This document shows, in pieces, positions 45,911 to 58,560 of a stretch of DNA of 64,000 bases (positions are counted from its first letter, which is position 1; every line of letters begins with the position of its first letter). The translations under genes were made by a program, and so were the position numbers. The DNA is from Apis mellifera. Taxonomy: Eukaryota; Arthropoda; Insecta; Hymenoptera; Apidae. The notes beneath the pieces are model-generated. The model was not told the DNA's origin. It searched no databases and saw only the letters and a program-made list of their open reading frames with translations. The stretch lies in NCBI RefSeq assembly GCF_003254395.2, contig NC_037643.1, forward strand, positions 13,782,963 through 13,846,962, in the 5' to 3' direction.

Positions 45911-46569
45911 TCCTCGTCGAATCTCGCAAACTGTCCAAAACGACAGTAGGATCGAAACAGGGGCGCGAGGAAACGAATTACGATTATCTCCGCGTTAAAG
46001 CTTGAACACAAGAGAGAAGAAGTTAGAAGAGGGAGGGGAGGATTAATTTCATCGGGGAACAATTTCCACTTACTTTTGATCCTTCATCAACGCGGTTGGA
46101 GAAAAATGAAAGGAGAGTAAGGGGAGGAGAGAGAGAGGAGAGAGAGTTCTTCTCGTGACGGTGGCTCGAACTCGTTAACGGAGGGGGGGAGAAGGAAGCG
46201 GACGTAACGGGAACGCGGCGCATACAAACGGCCGCTAATGGCGCGGATAGCTTTTGTTGTTTTTAATTAACCCTTTCTTTCAAGGAGACGAACGGTCGCT
46301 ACGCTACGGCTAAAGCCCTCTCGCACACCCCTTTCGCGTCCCGTGGGCGATGTAAATATGCGGGGAATTGCACCTGAGAGACGGCCCTCCCACGCCTCGA
46401 TTAAACCTTCATCTAATTAGCCCGACTGATTACCGCCAACCCCCGAAGGGATCGACCGGAAACCGATTCCGGCCCGAGGAGGGATCTTTATATTTCTTTT
46501 TATTTTTTTTTTTTTTCTTTTCTCTGCATTTATACAAGGAAGAGGAAACGTAGCGTACATTTGGAATAA
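45911..46569. other. Unique GC-rich island
   Basis: Purine-rich at 46010-46190 and CpG-rich at 46180-46470, then a T-rich run at 46495-46516. No gene was recognised. Overlapping minus frames at 45850-46223 follow the purine-rich composition. Confidence 0.45.
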
Positions 46570-48400
46570 ATATATTTGGAAGAAATAACTGAAAAAGTAT
46601 TTGATATTACGAAGAAACTGTAATTGTATATTCGAATTCGAGGAGTCTTTGAGTTTGAACGTGTTCAATGTTGTCGCTTGAAATGATATTCGAGGTAAAT
46701 AAAGATATTAATATTTATGTTGAGAAATTGTAAATCGAAGGTTGTCGACGATTCTCATTACATATTCAATCGTTGAAATATTCTTTACATTTTAAGTTTC
46801 GTTTATTGAATTCAATATTGGAGGATTCTTTTAAACGTGTCCAATGTTGAAATGATATCGAATTTGAGGTAAATAAAGATATTAATATTTATGTTGAGAA
46901 ATTGTAAATCGAAGGTTGTCGACGATTCTCATTAAATATTCAATCGTTGAAGTTGAAATACGGTCAAATAGTCTTTGAATTTTAAGTTTCGTTTATTGAA
47001 CTCGAGGATTCTTTAATTTTGTCCAACGTTGTCATTTGAATTGTCAAATTCGAGATAAATAAAGGTATTAACAATATTTATGTTGAAAAACTGTAAATCG
47101 AATCTTGTCGACGATTCTCATTAAATATTCAATCGTTAAAATTAGAGTTGAAATATTCTTAGAGTTGAATTTTAAGTTTCGTTTATTCGAGGATTCTTTA
47201 ATTTTAAACGTGTTCAACGTTGTTATTTGAAATATCGAAATGATACGAATTCGAGGTAAATAAAGATATTTAACTTTTATATTTATGTTAAAAAACTGTA
47301 AATCGAACTTTGTCGATAATTTTCATTAAATATTCAATCGTTGAAGTTGAAATACAATCAAATAGTCTTTGCATTTTAAGTTTCGTATATTGAATTCGAG
47401 GATTCTTTGATTTTAAACATATTCAATGTTGAAATGATATCGAATTTGAAGTAAATAAAGATATTAACAATATTTATATTGAAAAACTGTAAAATTTTAA
47501 TATCTCTGATCGAACCTTGTCGATGATTTTCATTAAATATTCAATCGTTGAAATATTCTTTGCATTTTAAGTTTCGTATATTGAATTCGAGGATTCTTTG
47601 ATTTTAAAGAATGTTGAAATGATATTGAATTTGAAGTAAATAAAAATATTAACAATATTTATGTTGGAAAACTGTAAAATTTTAATACTTTTAATCGAAC
47701 CTTGTCGACGATTTTCATTGAATATTCAATCGTTGAAGTTGAAATACGGTCAAATAATCTTTGCATTTTAAGTTTCGTTTATTGAATTTAAACGTGTCCA
47801 ATGTTGAAATGATATCGAATTCCAGATAAATAAAGATATTAACAATATTTATGTTGAAAAACTGTAAAATTTTAATATCTCTGATCGAATCTCGACGATT
47901 TTCATTAAATATTCAATCGTTGATGTTATAGTTGAAATACGGTCAAATATCAAATCAATCAAATCAAAAATCAAATCTTTGCATTTTAAGTTTCGTTTAT
48001 TGAATTCGAGACAAATAAAAATATTAACAATATTTATATTGAAAAACTGTAAAATTTTAATACTTCTGATCTCTTAATCTGTGAAAGATTAAGATATCAA
48101 TGTTTCTTAAAACTTTTTCATCGAGTATTCAATCAATTTGAAGTTACATTCGAAGCATGGTAAAAGTTTGCATTCCAAGTTTCGATATTGAATATAATTT
48201 TAAACACATTCAATGTTAAAACGATACGAATTCGATATAAATAAATATATATTAACAATATTTGTATCCGTAACATTTTAATATTTCCTATCGAATCTGT
48301 GAAAAACGTACGTAAAAAGTATTTTCAAGTATTCGATTAATACTTGAACTTACAATCGAAGCATGGTAAAAAAAAATTCTAAACCAATTCAATCTATCAT
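46570..48400. repeat. Tandem array, unit about 173-223 bp, 9 copies
   Basis: The anchor AAATAAAGATATTAA or a variant begins near 46698, 46871, 47058, 47258, 47453, 47638, 47828, 48013 and 48236 (spacings 173, 187, 200, 195, 185, 190, 185, 223). Units share ATTTATGTTGAAAAACTGTA, AATCGAACCTTGTCGACGAT, CATTAAATATTCAATCGTTG, GCATTTTAAGTTTCGTTTAT, TTGAATTCGAGGATTCTTT and GTTCAATGTTGAAATGATAT. Divergence rises towards the right end. Confidence 0.92.
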
Positions 48401-49149
48401 CTTCTTCAATTCAAAGTTTCAATATCGAGCTCATGTATTCCCTGATATCAAACGTGTTGCTCGAAAATGTCAATCAATATAATTGTATCAAGAAAATATT
48501 TATATTGAGAATAATTTTAACCCCGGATTTTTATCGACTCGTAATTACTCGAAATTCCATAAACTTCCCTCTCGCGTTACATAATTTTTATTGCCGTATA
48601 AACGGGCAATAAAGATTACTGGATCGTCATTTTTGGACGGGTGTTCCACGATTGCCATAAATAACGATAAACGATACATCCTCCTCGAAGGCCTGGCTCT
48701 GGTGACCGTTTACGGCCGCGATACGCTTACAGGAATGGAATTATTATGAGAAACGATATCCCTTCTCCTCTCTGCTCGACCCGATAAGCTTTTATTTTAA
48801 CTCGCCGGTAATTAATTCTTTTTCGATCTGGCCAGCGAACGCGTCACGGAAACTTTATCTCCTCCGATTGTGGGACACACGGCCTCCTCTGCCGTGACAG
48901 ACGCGTCACGCGTGACGCGATGTCTCCTCCTCTTTCTTCTCCTCTTCTTTCTCTTCGCCAATATTTCATCGCGACGACGGATGGCAGAACGACGGTGATT
49001 CGATGCAACTTGAAACTAACCACGATTATCTTCCCTCTACGTTCTTTTTTTTTTTTTTTTTTTTTTTTAGAGGAAGAATTTCATTTCGCGGAATCGCTGG
49101 GAGGAAAGTTTCGGAGAGATCGTTATAATCGTCAAGCTTCGTGGATTTA
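48401..49149. other. Unique island, possible conserved non-coding element
   Basis: 48590-48910 is GC-richer with words such as GATTGCCATAAATAACG (a Caudal/Abd-B-type GCCATAAA) and a CGCGTCACGCGTGACGCG palindromic patch near 48902-48919. A T24 run lies at 49045-49068. No coding exon recognised. Confidence 0.4.
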
Positions 49150-50990
49150 ATTGGTAGTAGATGGATCGAGAATCGTTTCGTTTGTTCGTAGAGGAAATGG
49201 AAATGGAATTTTATTCGAGGGAAGATGGATAGAAATATGTTAAGGAAGGGAGGAGGAGGGTTCGGAAGAGATTCGGTTTGAAAATCGTTATAAAATCGGT
49301 AAGGTGCAATAATTTTTTCCTCCTCCATTCGAAAAATCTATCGTTCGTTCAATTTTATATTTCAGAAAAAAATTCGACATACGAATTTTATTCAAGGGAA
49401 AATGGATAGAAAGATGAAAAAGGAAAGAATCGAGGAGAAAAAGGAGGAGGGTTTAGAAGAAGTTCAGTCAGTTTAAAAATCGTTATAAAATCGGAGGATG
49501 GTAAGGCGCAATAATTCCTTCTCCTCCTTTATTCGAAAAATCTATCGTTCGTTCAAGTGATATCATTGATTCGTATTTCAGAAAATAGAAAAAAATCGAC
49601 ATGCGAATTTTATTCGAGGGAAAATACGATGGATAGAAAGATAAAGGAAAGGAGGCTTGAGAATCGTTATAAAATCGGTAGAATGGTAAAGCGTAATAAT
49701 TCCTCCCCTATTTGAAAAATCTATTCTGTTCATTCAGGCGACATTATTGAATTATATTTTACAAAATAAAAAAAAAATCTATATACGAATTTTATATCGA
49801 AAATACAATGGATAGAAAGATAAAGGAAAAGAGGTTTGAAAATCGTTATAAAATCGGTAAGGCGCAAGAATCCCTCCATTCGAAAAATCTATCGTTTGTT
49901 CAATTTCATATTTCAGAAAATATGAAAAAAATCGACATTCGATATTCGAATTTTATTCAAGAGAAAATAGAAAAATAAAGAAAAGGAGGAGGAGGATTCA
50001 GAAGAGATTCAGTCAGTTTGAAAATCGTTATAAAATCGGTAAGGCGCAATACTTCCTCCTCCTCCATTCGAAAAATCTATCGTTTGTTCAATTTCATATT
50101 TCAGAAAATAAAAAAAAATCGACATACGAATATTTATATCGAAAATATGATGAATAAAAAGATAAAGGAAAGGAGGTTCAGTCAGTTTGAAAATTGTTAT
50201 AAAATCGGTAGAATGGTAAAATGCAATAATTTCTCCTCCTCCATTCAAAAAATCTATTGTTCGTTCAAGCGACGTCATTGAATTATATTTCAGAAAATAG
50301 AAAAAAAATCGACATATGAATTTTATTCGAAAATACTATGGATACGAAAGATAAAGGAAAGGATCGAGAAGGAGAAAAAGAATTCAAAAGAATTTCAGTT
50401 AATTTAAAAATCGTTATAAAATCGGTAGAATGATAAAACATAATAATTCCTCCCCCATTTGAAAAATCTATTGTTCATTCAGACGAATTTTATTCGAAGG
50501 AAAATAAAGGAAAATAAAGGAAAAAAAAATAAATTCAATGGATAGAAAGATAAAGAAAAAGAGGTTTGAAAATCGTTATAAAATCGGTAGAATAGTAAAG
50601 CATAATAATTCCTTCCCCATTTGAAAAATTTATTGTTCGTTCAGGCGACATTATTGAATTATATTTCACAAAATAGAAAAAAATTGACATACGAATTTTA
50701 TTCGAGGGAAAATACGATGGATAGAAAGATAAAAGAAAAAAGATTTAAAAATCGGTAGAATGGTAAGGCGCAATAATTCCTCTTCCTCCATTCGAGAAAT
50801 CTATCGTTCAATTTCGTTCAATTTCATATTTCACAAAATAGAAAAAAATCGACATAGAAATTTTATTCGAGAATAGATGAAAATACGATAGATAGAAAGA
50901 TAAAGAAAAGGATCGAGGAGGAGGAGGAAGAGATTCAGAAGAGGTTGAGGGTGACACTGACTTTGAAAACGGTTATAAAATCGGTAGGTG
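49150..50990. repeat. Tandem array, unit about 160-220 bp, 9-10 copies
   Basis: The anchor AATCGTTATAAAATCGG starts near 49283, 49478, 49662, 49840, 50023, 50191 (AATTG), 50409, 50570 and, changed, near 50745 and 50977. Shared segments are GGTAAGGCGCAATAATTCCT, CCTCCATTCGAAAAATCTAT, CGTTCGTTCAATTTCATATT, TCAGAAAATAGAAAAAAATC, GACATACGAATTTTATTCGA and GATGGATAGAAAGATAAAGG. The mirrored peptides in 50009-50281 on both strands come from the repeat. Confidence 0.92.
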
Positions 50991-53900
50991 GTAGGCGCAA
51001 TAACGAAGCGGAGGGAGGGGAGGGGGGTGGGAGTCGGCGCTTTGTCGCGGTCACAGGGCTGTCAATCACCCAGGTGATAGAGGGCGACGCATTAATCTCG
51101 GCAACAGTCAGTTAACCGCACGTCGTCCTCTCTTCGCTTGCGGTCCAACGGACCTCAGCCTCCTCCTCCTCCTCCTTTTCTTCTATTTCCCCCTCCTCGA
51201 CCTTGAACGAACCACCTCCGAATTTTTCTCTTAAATCACAGATATTCGTCCCCTTTCCCTGAAAAGAATTGAAAAATCGAAAAATTATTCCTACATTTAC
51301 CCCAACCTTCTGAAAGTGAAACCGATTTTCTAATTCTATTTTATTAATCTCCATAGACTTTCCATAGATTATATTTATATATGTCGTTTATGGAAATGAA
51401 GTAAACTTGGAAATTAATTTTATCACTAAACAGGACAGGAATCGATTTTAATTTTAATTTTCGTTACAGCGATTGATACTTTCTTTTCCAAGATTAGAAT
51501 TAGATTAGAAGATCACCAAAAATTTCTTTTTTCTTTCAAAGACTATCGAAGCAGTGAATCAGAGGAGACGGAAAAAAATATAAAAGGAGGGGCGCGAAAA
51601 TTCAAATAAGGAAAAGGAAGGCAGAGGCGTACGTAACGATACGAAAAAGAATGAAAAATAAACTACTTTGGTGATCATTTATCGCAGCCAGGGATATTGA
51701 GAACGAGGAAATCCAAAAGGAATTTTACGAGCGTCGGGATTTGCTTACGAGGTTGTCCGTGCCGCCCGTTTCCTCTCCCTCGAGAGGAGACTTATTCCGG
51801 GACCCGGTGACAGATTTGTGTATATTTCGTGAATGGGCTCGCTCGAGAGAAACGACGGCGATCTTTGAATGAAGGTTCGAGCAATTTTTAAACAGATTGA
51901 GCAGATTTGCAGGTTTCGATTGTCGAGAAATCGATAAATAAATATTAATTTTTCGCGTTTTACTTCAATCGAAATTACCGATATTACTCTAAATTAATTA
52001 ATTCAATTCTCTGTTCTCCTTCCAAAAATCCACTCGATGCATAATTAATCGATAAGCATCTCTAATTAGATATAAAAAGCCGCCATATCATTTCATTTTA
52101 ATGATTCAACATTTAATAACTTGATATATTCACTTACCTTTTTATAATAGGGTACCTAATCCTAGTTAAAAAAATTATGAATAATTATTTATCAATTTCA
52201 CCTAAAATCAATAAATTTAATTGTAAATATTAAATCTATATTGGAAAAAATTAATTTATAAATCAAGTTTGACGTTCATATTTATCTTTACTTAAATTAA
52301 TCTCCGAATAAAACTTTCATTTATTATAATTATAATCTCATTGGAGGAGAGTGTAATTATCATATTTCTCATCTTATTTCGAATATGTATACCTACGTTT
52401 GTGTTGCTTGATAATTCTAGAAACGAAATGTAAATTTAAAAAATTTATTTCGACCATTATCATAGTACAATGATGCAACAAATTAAAGTCCAGTGAGATT
52501 TTTAATTGGTTAATAAAAGATATATGAATTGCAACAATATTCTTGAACGATGCAAATTATAATTACTTCGAAAACTATCCTGGATGCAACATTTTCTTTG
52601 CCTCTCCAAGTATAAGAATAATTTAAGTTTAGATAAAGATTTAAAGATTAGTTTTAAAGATTTAAAGATTTTAAAGATTAGTTTATAAAGATGGAATGAA
52701 AAATTGAAGAAGAAGAAGAAGAAAACGTACATACATTCGTTTATTCCATTGTTTTCTTTCGATCAAACATGCCGGAATTGTGGATCGTTTCGAACGATCG
52801 TGGCAAATTCGATTATTCCATTCGATCTCGGATTTCGTTGGAAACGAAAGCGAGGGCTCGTTTTATTAGCCGGCTTTTAAAGTCGCCGTTTTTCTGCCCG
52901 TTGCAACTCGACACCGACGTGAAAATTGGTCGTTAAGGGTGAGGGTAATTACGCGATTCGCCAAGTTTAATTTGCTTCGACCGATCATTCTCGCCGATCC
53001 GGTTTCCCTTTCATCCCCTCTCCTCAAGTTTTTCTTTATTATCCATATACGCGGAGGGGATGCTTCCTGCTCCTCTGGGCATCGAAGGTCGTGGCGTTTA
53101 CCCACAGGTGGACGCCGCAATTAGATAGTTTACATAACAAGTGTGTGTCGAGTTTAGTGAGAAATGGAACATTTTTTGTCTAAGCAAATTTTGGAAATTA
53201 ATTATTATTTATAGAAATACAGGAAGGAAAGTATCGAGGATAATCTCATTGGTGAGGAGAAAATTAACTGCAGTCGTCACTTATTTACATGCTAATGGAT
53301 CCCTGCTCGGCTGGAGAGCAGCTGTCCCCGATTATTGGGCCGAAAATTGATCGTGCCACGAGCCAAGGTGGAGGAAAATGAAAGCCAAGTGTTAATTCAT
53401 CGATCCTTATCGAGATGAAGTTAAAAATGTAGGAAGCTGAGAATGAGAAGTTAAGTTTAATTAACTGCACTTTGAAATTCTTTTGATCAAAATGTATTAT
53501 CGTGGCTGTATTTCATCGAAATAGAACTAAAAATGAATAATGATTTGAAATCTTCCATAACTTTTTGCTAACTATTTGGTAAAATTTATTCCGCGTGAAT
53601 ATCTTGATGGAAATTTCAATAGAAATTAAAAATTAAATAATGATTAATTAATCGGTTAGGGGATGAAGATAAGAGAAGATTCGTGTATCGAAGCGGTTAT
53701 TCCAAAGGAATCGTTTCATTTTTCCAAGGGAGAGGATAAATAACGTCGTATCCATTATTCGCGGAGAGGGCAGAAATCTTGGCGGGCATTTACGCGACCG
53801 TCTCCTCTCTCTCTCTCTCGCAGAGTTATCTCCCCCGCAAATATATATTAATGCGGGTGATATATCAGGCCTGGTCGCCAGGGACAAAACCTTAAATATT

Positions 53901-54069
53901 GGATAAGTCGGTGCTCGGCCTCCTCCTCGGTGGAGGAGACCGAATCTTGGCTGATGGATGACCCGCCTCTGACTGTCATAACAACTTCCGCGTCCTCCCG
54001 CTCTTTCCTTTTTACCGAACGGTGAATAGAATAGTTTATCGAAGAAACGGGACAACTCTGATTCCGTTA
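50991..54069. other. Unique stretch: GC-rich islands around an AT-rich core
   Basis: 50991-51200 and 51560-51880 are GC-richer. A TATAAAAGG box lies at 51579-51587, about 110 bp before a candidate exon (listed separately). 51900-52740 is AT-rich, with short direct repeats of GATTTAAAGATTAG at 52638-52685. 52760-53130 and 53270-53400 are GC-richer and unassigned. 53760-54060 is GC-rich with CT repeats at 53801-53820. The 135-residue minus frame at 53648-54055 has no recognisable domain. Confidence 0.4.
51688..51872 (+). CDS. Weak candidate coding exon with acceptor, phase-compatible with the 24906 exon
   Basis: A CAG at 51685-51687, preceded by ATTTATCG, is followed by CC and then 60 open codons from AGG (51690) to a TGA at 51870-51872. 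The product is charged and protein-like: it begins RDIENEEIQKEFYERRDLLT and later includes VSSPSRGDLFRDPVTDLCIF. If joined to the phase-1 donor at 25008, the split codon would be GCC (Ala), the residue expected there in basonuclins, but the next residues (Arg-Asp) are not the usual Leu-Asp. The frame has no Met and is open upstream only to TGA at 51672. An open frame of this length can occur by chance in GC-richer DNA. It may be an alternative last exon or nothing. Confidence 0.25.
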
Positions 54070-56450
54070 ACGGAAACGTCTAACTCGAGTTATCGATTCG
54101 ATTTTATTGTTAAATTATTCTTTTGAACATTGACTATTAAATAGATGTGCTTGGATAAAAGATTTGTTTATAATTTTGAACGTGTAATTTCTCATAAATG
54201 GAAAAATTCGATCTATTTCAAAATTCATAATTTAATTCTACAATAATTTTTTGATTGAGATTCGATTAAAAATTTTCGAGATCCACTCTTCACTTATCTC
54301 GATTCTCTTGAATATTAGATTTTGAATAGATTTTGAATAGAGATTTGAATAGATATGTTTATACAGATGGACGTTTATATTTTTGTCAATGCAAAAGATA
54401 TTTATAATTTTGTGTAATTGTAAAACGTGTAATTTCTCATAAACTGAAAAATTTGTATCCTATTCATTTCAAAATTTGCAACTTTCGATTCTACCATCGA
54501 TTCTACCATCAAATTTTGATATATTTTTTTTAAGATTAAGATTCGATCAAAAATTTTCGAGATATACTTGCATAAAAGATGTTTATAATTTTGAACGTGT
54601 AATTTCTCATAAATGGAAAAATTTGTATCCTATTCGCCATTTCAAAATTCGCAATTCTTTCGATTCTACGATCAAATTCTGATAAATTTTTTTTAAGATT
54701 AAGATTCGATCAAAAATTTTCGAGATCCACTCTTCACTTATTTCGATTCTCTTGAATATTAAATAAATATGCTTACATAAAAGATATTTATAATTTTGAA
54801 CGTGTAATTTTTCACGAACGGAGAAATCCGTATCCTATTCATCATTTCAAAATTCATAAATTAATTCTACGATTATTTTTTGATTGAGATTCGATCGATT
54901 CCACTTATTTCTCTTGAATATTAAATAAATATGCTTGTATATGAGTAAAAGATATTTATAATTTTAAATATGTAATTTCTCATAAACAGAAAAATCCATA
55001 TCCGATCTATTCGTCATTTCAAAATTTACTTACTACACTTAATTCTACGACCATTTTTTGATTCGATCAAAAATTTTCAAGATCCACTCTTCACTTATCT
55101 CTTGAATAATAAATAGATATATTTATATATATTTCAAAATTCATAATTCTACGATCATTTTTTTGATTGAGATTCGATCAAAAATTTTCGAGATTCACTT
55201 TTCACTTATCTTTTATCTCCTTTAATAAACAGATATACTTATATGGATGGACAATTTATATTTTCGTCCTCACATGGAAGATTTTATATAAGAATTTTAT
55301 ATAATTTCTCATAAACATATCCAATCTATCACTATTCAAAAATTATTTTATCAAAACTCGTCTCCATAACTTTTGTTTTCAAATTCTGATAAATTTCTTT
55401 AATTAAGATTCGATTGAAAATTTTCGAGATCCATTCTCCACGTATCTCTATCCCCTTTAATAAATAGATATATTTACATAGATGGACAATTTATGGAAAA
55501 TTTATATTTTCGTCATTACATGAAGAATATACAATTTTATATATAATTTCTCATAAACGTTTCCAATCTCTAAACATTATTATCAAAATTCATAACTCTC
55601 CATAAATTTCTTTGATTAAGATTCGATTAAAGATTTTCGAGATCTATTCTCCACGTATCTCTATCCTCTTTAATAATAAATAGATATACTTACACAGACA
55701 ATTTATGGAAAATTTATATTTTCGTCATAACATGAAGGACAATTTTATATATAATTTTCCATAAACATATTCAATCTATCACCATTCAAAAGTCACTTTA
55801 TCAAAATTCATAACTCGTCTCCATAAGTTTCTTTGATTAAGATTCGATCAAAGATTTTCGAGATCCACTTTTCACTTATCTCTATTCCCTTGAATAATAA
55901 ATAGATATACTTACATAAACAGATATACTTCATAACTCGTCTCCATAACTTTTGTTTTCAAACTCTGATTAAGATTCGATCAAAGATTTTCGAGATCCTT
56001 CATCTGTATCTCTATCTTCTTGAATAATGAATAAATATACTTTGAATAATATAACTATATAATACTAATGTATATAATACACTATAATAATATTAATACC
56101 AATATAATACTATGAATAAATATATTATACTACTACATAAACAATTTATGGACAATTTATATTTTCGTCATCACATTGAGGATATATAATTTCTCATAAA
56201 TGTATTTAATCTATCACTATTCAAAAGTCATTTCATCAAAATTGATAACTCGTCTCCATAACTTTTGTTTTCAAACTCTGATTAAGATTCGATCAAAGAT
56301 TCTTCATGTATCTCTATCCTCTTGAATAATGAATAAATATACTTACACAGACAATTTATAAAAAATTTATATTTTCATCATATTGATAGAGGATATACAA
56401 ATTATTTACATACAATTTCTCGTAAAAATCCAATTCCAATTTTTTTAATC
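54070..56450. repeat. Tandem array, unit about 100-280 bp, about 11 copies
   Basis: The recurring anchor GATTCGATCAAAAATTTTCG-AGATCCACT occurs near 54262, 54541, 54705, 55070, 55167, 55409, 55630, 55843, 55976 and, partly, 54883 and 56290. Units share TTGAATATTAAATAGATATG, ATATTTATAATTTTGAACGT, GTAATTTCTCATAAACGGAA, TATCCTATTCATTTCAAAAT and CATAACTCGTCTCCATAACT (the last only in the right half). Left-half and right-half units form two subfamilies, which points to at least two rounds of expansion. Confidence 0.88.
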
Positions 56451-57039
56451 CCAAAACTCTCCTTTGAATAGTGAAGAATTTTATCTCCATTCCTTCCACG
56501 GAGGGAACATCGAATCTTAATTCATCGTGGCACGGGTATTCCGCGGTGTTTATTGGATTCCTCCTGATAATTCCGCCCTAAATCATCCGCGGCCGAGGAT
56601 GCCGAGGAGGGGAGGGAAGGGAGCTCTAATTTCCTGCGTCTCCACGGGCTCGTGGATTATGCAGGGACCGGCAAAGGGTTGATCCTCCGGGGACGGTTGC
56701 GCCGACGTGACACTACTTGGCCCCCGCTTAATAGAATATCGTCTTCCTGTAAACAGATAGCGCCGGAAGAGCCGAAATCCTCCGAAACCGTCCGCTTCTC
56801 TCTATCTTCTCGTGTCGTGTATTTCATATTATATTAATGGCCAAAATGTTTGAATATCACTCGATTTCGGTAATTTTTTGATAAAAGATGAAAGATGTGT
56901 ATATACTTTTTTTTTTCTTTTCGTGTTTTTTTTCCACGTTGGTATTAATATAATTGAAATTCTTAGCGATTTGGAACGTTGAAAAAAATGCGTGTATAGA
57001 TATATTTATAGACGAGTTTATCTGAATATTGAGAACGAT
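56451..57039. other. Unique GC-rich island
   Basis: GC-rich at 56490-56820, AT-rich after. A plus frame at 56652-56837 is open but overlaps no splice or domain signal. A T run lies at 56908-56917. Nothing else recognised. Confidence 0.45.
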
Positions 57040-57445
57040 TTTTTTCCTTCCAGTTCTTTTTCAATTTCGCAATTTGAGTCGAGTTATTAATAACGTGTCT
57101 CCTCTGAAGACTTTCTCAAGAGAATCGAATTCTTAGAGTTTGCGAGGGAAACAAGATTTGCAAATATTGGTAACAAAAGCGTAATTTTTTTTGCAAGCAG
57201 CGAGAAAGGAATTATAATAAAATTAGATGAGGTGTTTTCCTTTTTGCTTAATTGGAAAATTATTTTTTCTTTCTTCCTCCAAATTTTGCAATTTGAGTCG
57301 AGTTGTTAATAACATAAGTCTCCTCTGAAGATTTTCTCAAGAGAATCGAACTCTTAGAGTTTGCGAGGGAAACAAGATTTGCAAACGTAAACGTAATTGC
57401 GATTTATCGATTTTTTTGCAAGCAGCGAGAAAGAAATTATTTTTT
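57040..57445. repeat. Tandem duplication, unit about 219 bp, 2 copies
   Basis: AATTTGAGTCGAGTT starts at 57071 and 57290. Both copies continue with TAATAAC, TCTCCTCTGAAGA, CTCAAGAGAATCGAA, TCTTAGAGTTTGCGAGGGAA, ACAAGATTTGCAAA and TGCAAGCAGCGAGAAAG. They differ by a handful of substitutions and short indels. Confidence 0.9.
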
Positions 57446-57449
57446 CTTT

Positions 57450-58560
57450 CCTCCTCTTACGTAAACATTGTCTGAAACTTTGACAATTAATTAATAGTCG
57501 TTGCTTGGTCGAAACAATTTTTTTATTAGAATATAATTGACAATATTTGTAAATTATAAATTCACAAATTTTGTTCAAAATTTCTTTATTAGAAGAATAT
57601 AATTGGACAGGAAGAAATAGTCATTATTTGAAACAATTTTTTTATTAGAATATAATTGACAATATTTGTAAATTATAAATTCACAAATTTTGTTCAAAAT
57701 TTCTTTATTAGAAGAATATAATTGGACAGGAAGAAATAGTCATTATTTGAAACAATTTTTTTATTAAAATATAATTGACACATTTGTAAATTATAAATTT
57801 ACAAATTTTGAAGAAATTCAAAATTTCTTTATCAGAGAAATATAATTGGACAGGAAAAAATAGTCATTGCTTGGTCGATAGAATTTTTTTATTAGAATGA
57901 ATTTATAAATTTTGTTCAAAATTTCTTTATTATAGGAATATAATTGACAATATTTGTAAATTATAAATTTATAAATTTTGTCCAAAATTTTTTTATTAGA
58001 GAGATATAATTGGACAGGAAGAAATAGTCATTGTTTGAAACAATTTTTTTATTAGAATATAATTAACAATATTTGTAAATTATAAATTCACAAATTTTGT
58101 CCAAAATTTTTTTATCAGAGGAATATAATTGGACAGGAAGAAATAGTCGTTGTTTGGTCGAAACAATTTTTTTATTAGAATAAATTTACAAATTTTGTTC
58201 AAAAAAATTTTTTTTTTTTTGAGGAATATAATTGGACAGGAAGAAATAGTCGTTGTTTGGTCAAAACAATTTTTTTATTAGAATGAATTTACAAATTTTG
58301 TTCAAAATTTCTTTATTAGAGGAATATAATTGACAATATTTGTAAATTATAAATTTACAAATTTTGTTCAAAATTTCTTTATTAGAGAAAAATTAGACAG
58401 GAAGAAATAGTCATTGTTTGAAACAATTTTTTTATTAAAATAAATTTACAAATTTTGTCCAAAATTTCTTTATTAGAGATATTTTTATTAGAATAAATTT
58501 ACAAATTTTGTTCTTCAAAATTTCTTTATTAGAGGAATATAATTTGACAGGAAGAAATTA
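57450..58560. repeat. Tandem array, unit about 102-164 bp, 8 copies
   Basis: The anchor GGACAGGAAGAAATAGTC or a variant starts near 57605, 57724, 57848, 58012, 58131, 58233, 58395 and 58545. Units share AACAATTTTTTTATTAGAAT, ATAATTGACAATATTTGTAA, ATTATAAATTCACAAATTTT and GTTCAAAATTTCTTTATTAG. The first two units (119 bp apart) are nearly identical. Longer units carry an extra half-unit. Confidence 0.92.

Noticed and set aside
53648..54055. 135-residue minus-strand frame
   Set aside because: Arg/Ser/Pro-rich product across a GC-rich island with CT repeats; no domain, no splice signals chosen with confidence.
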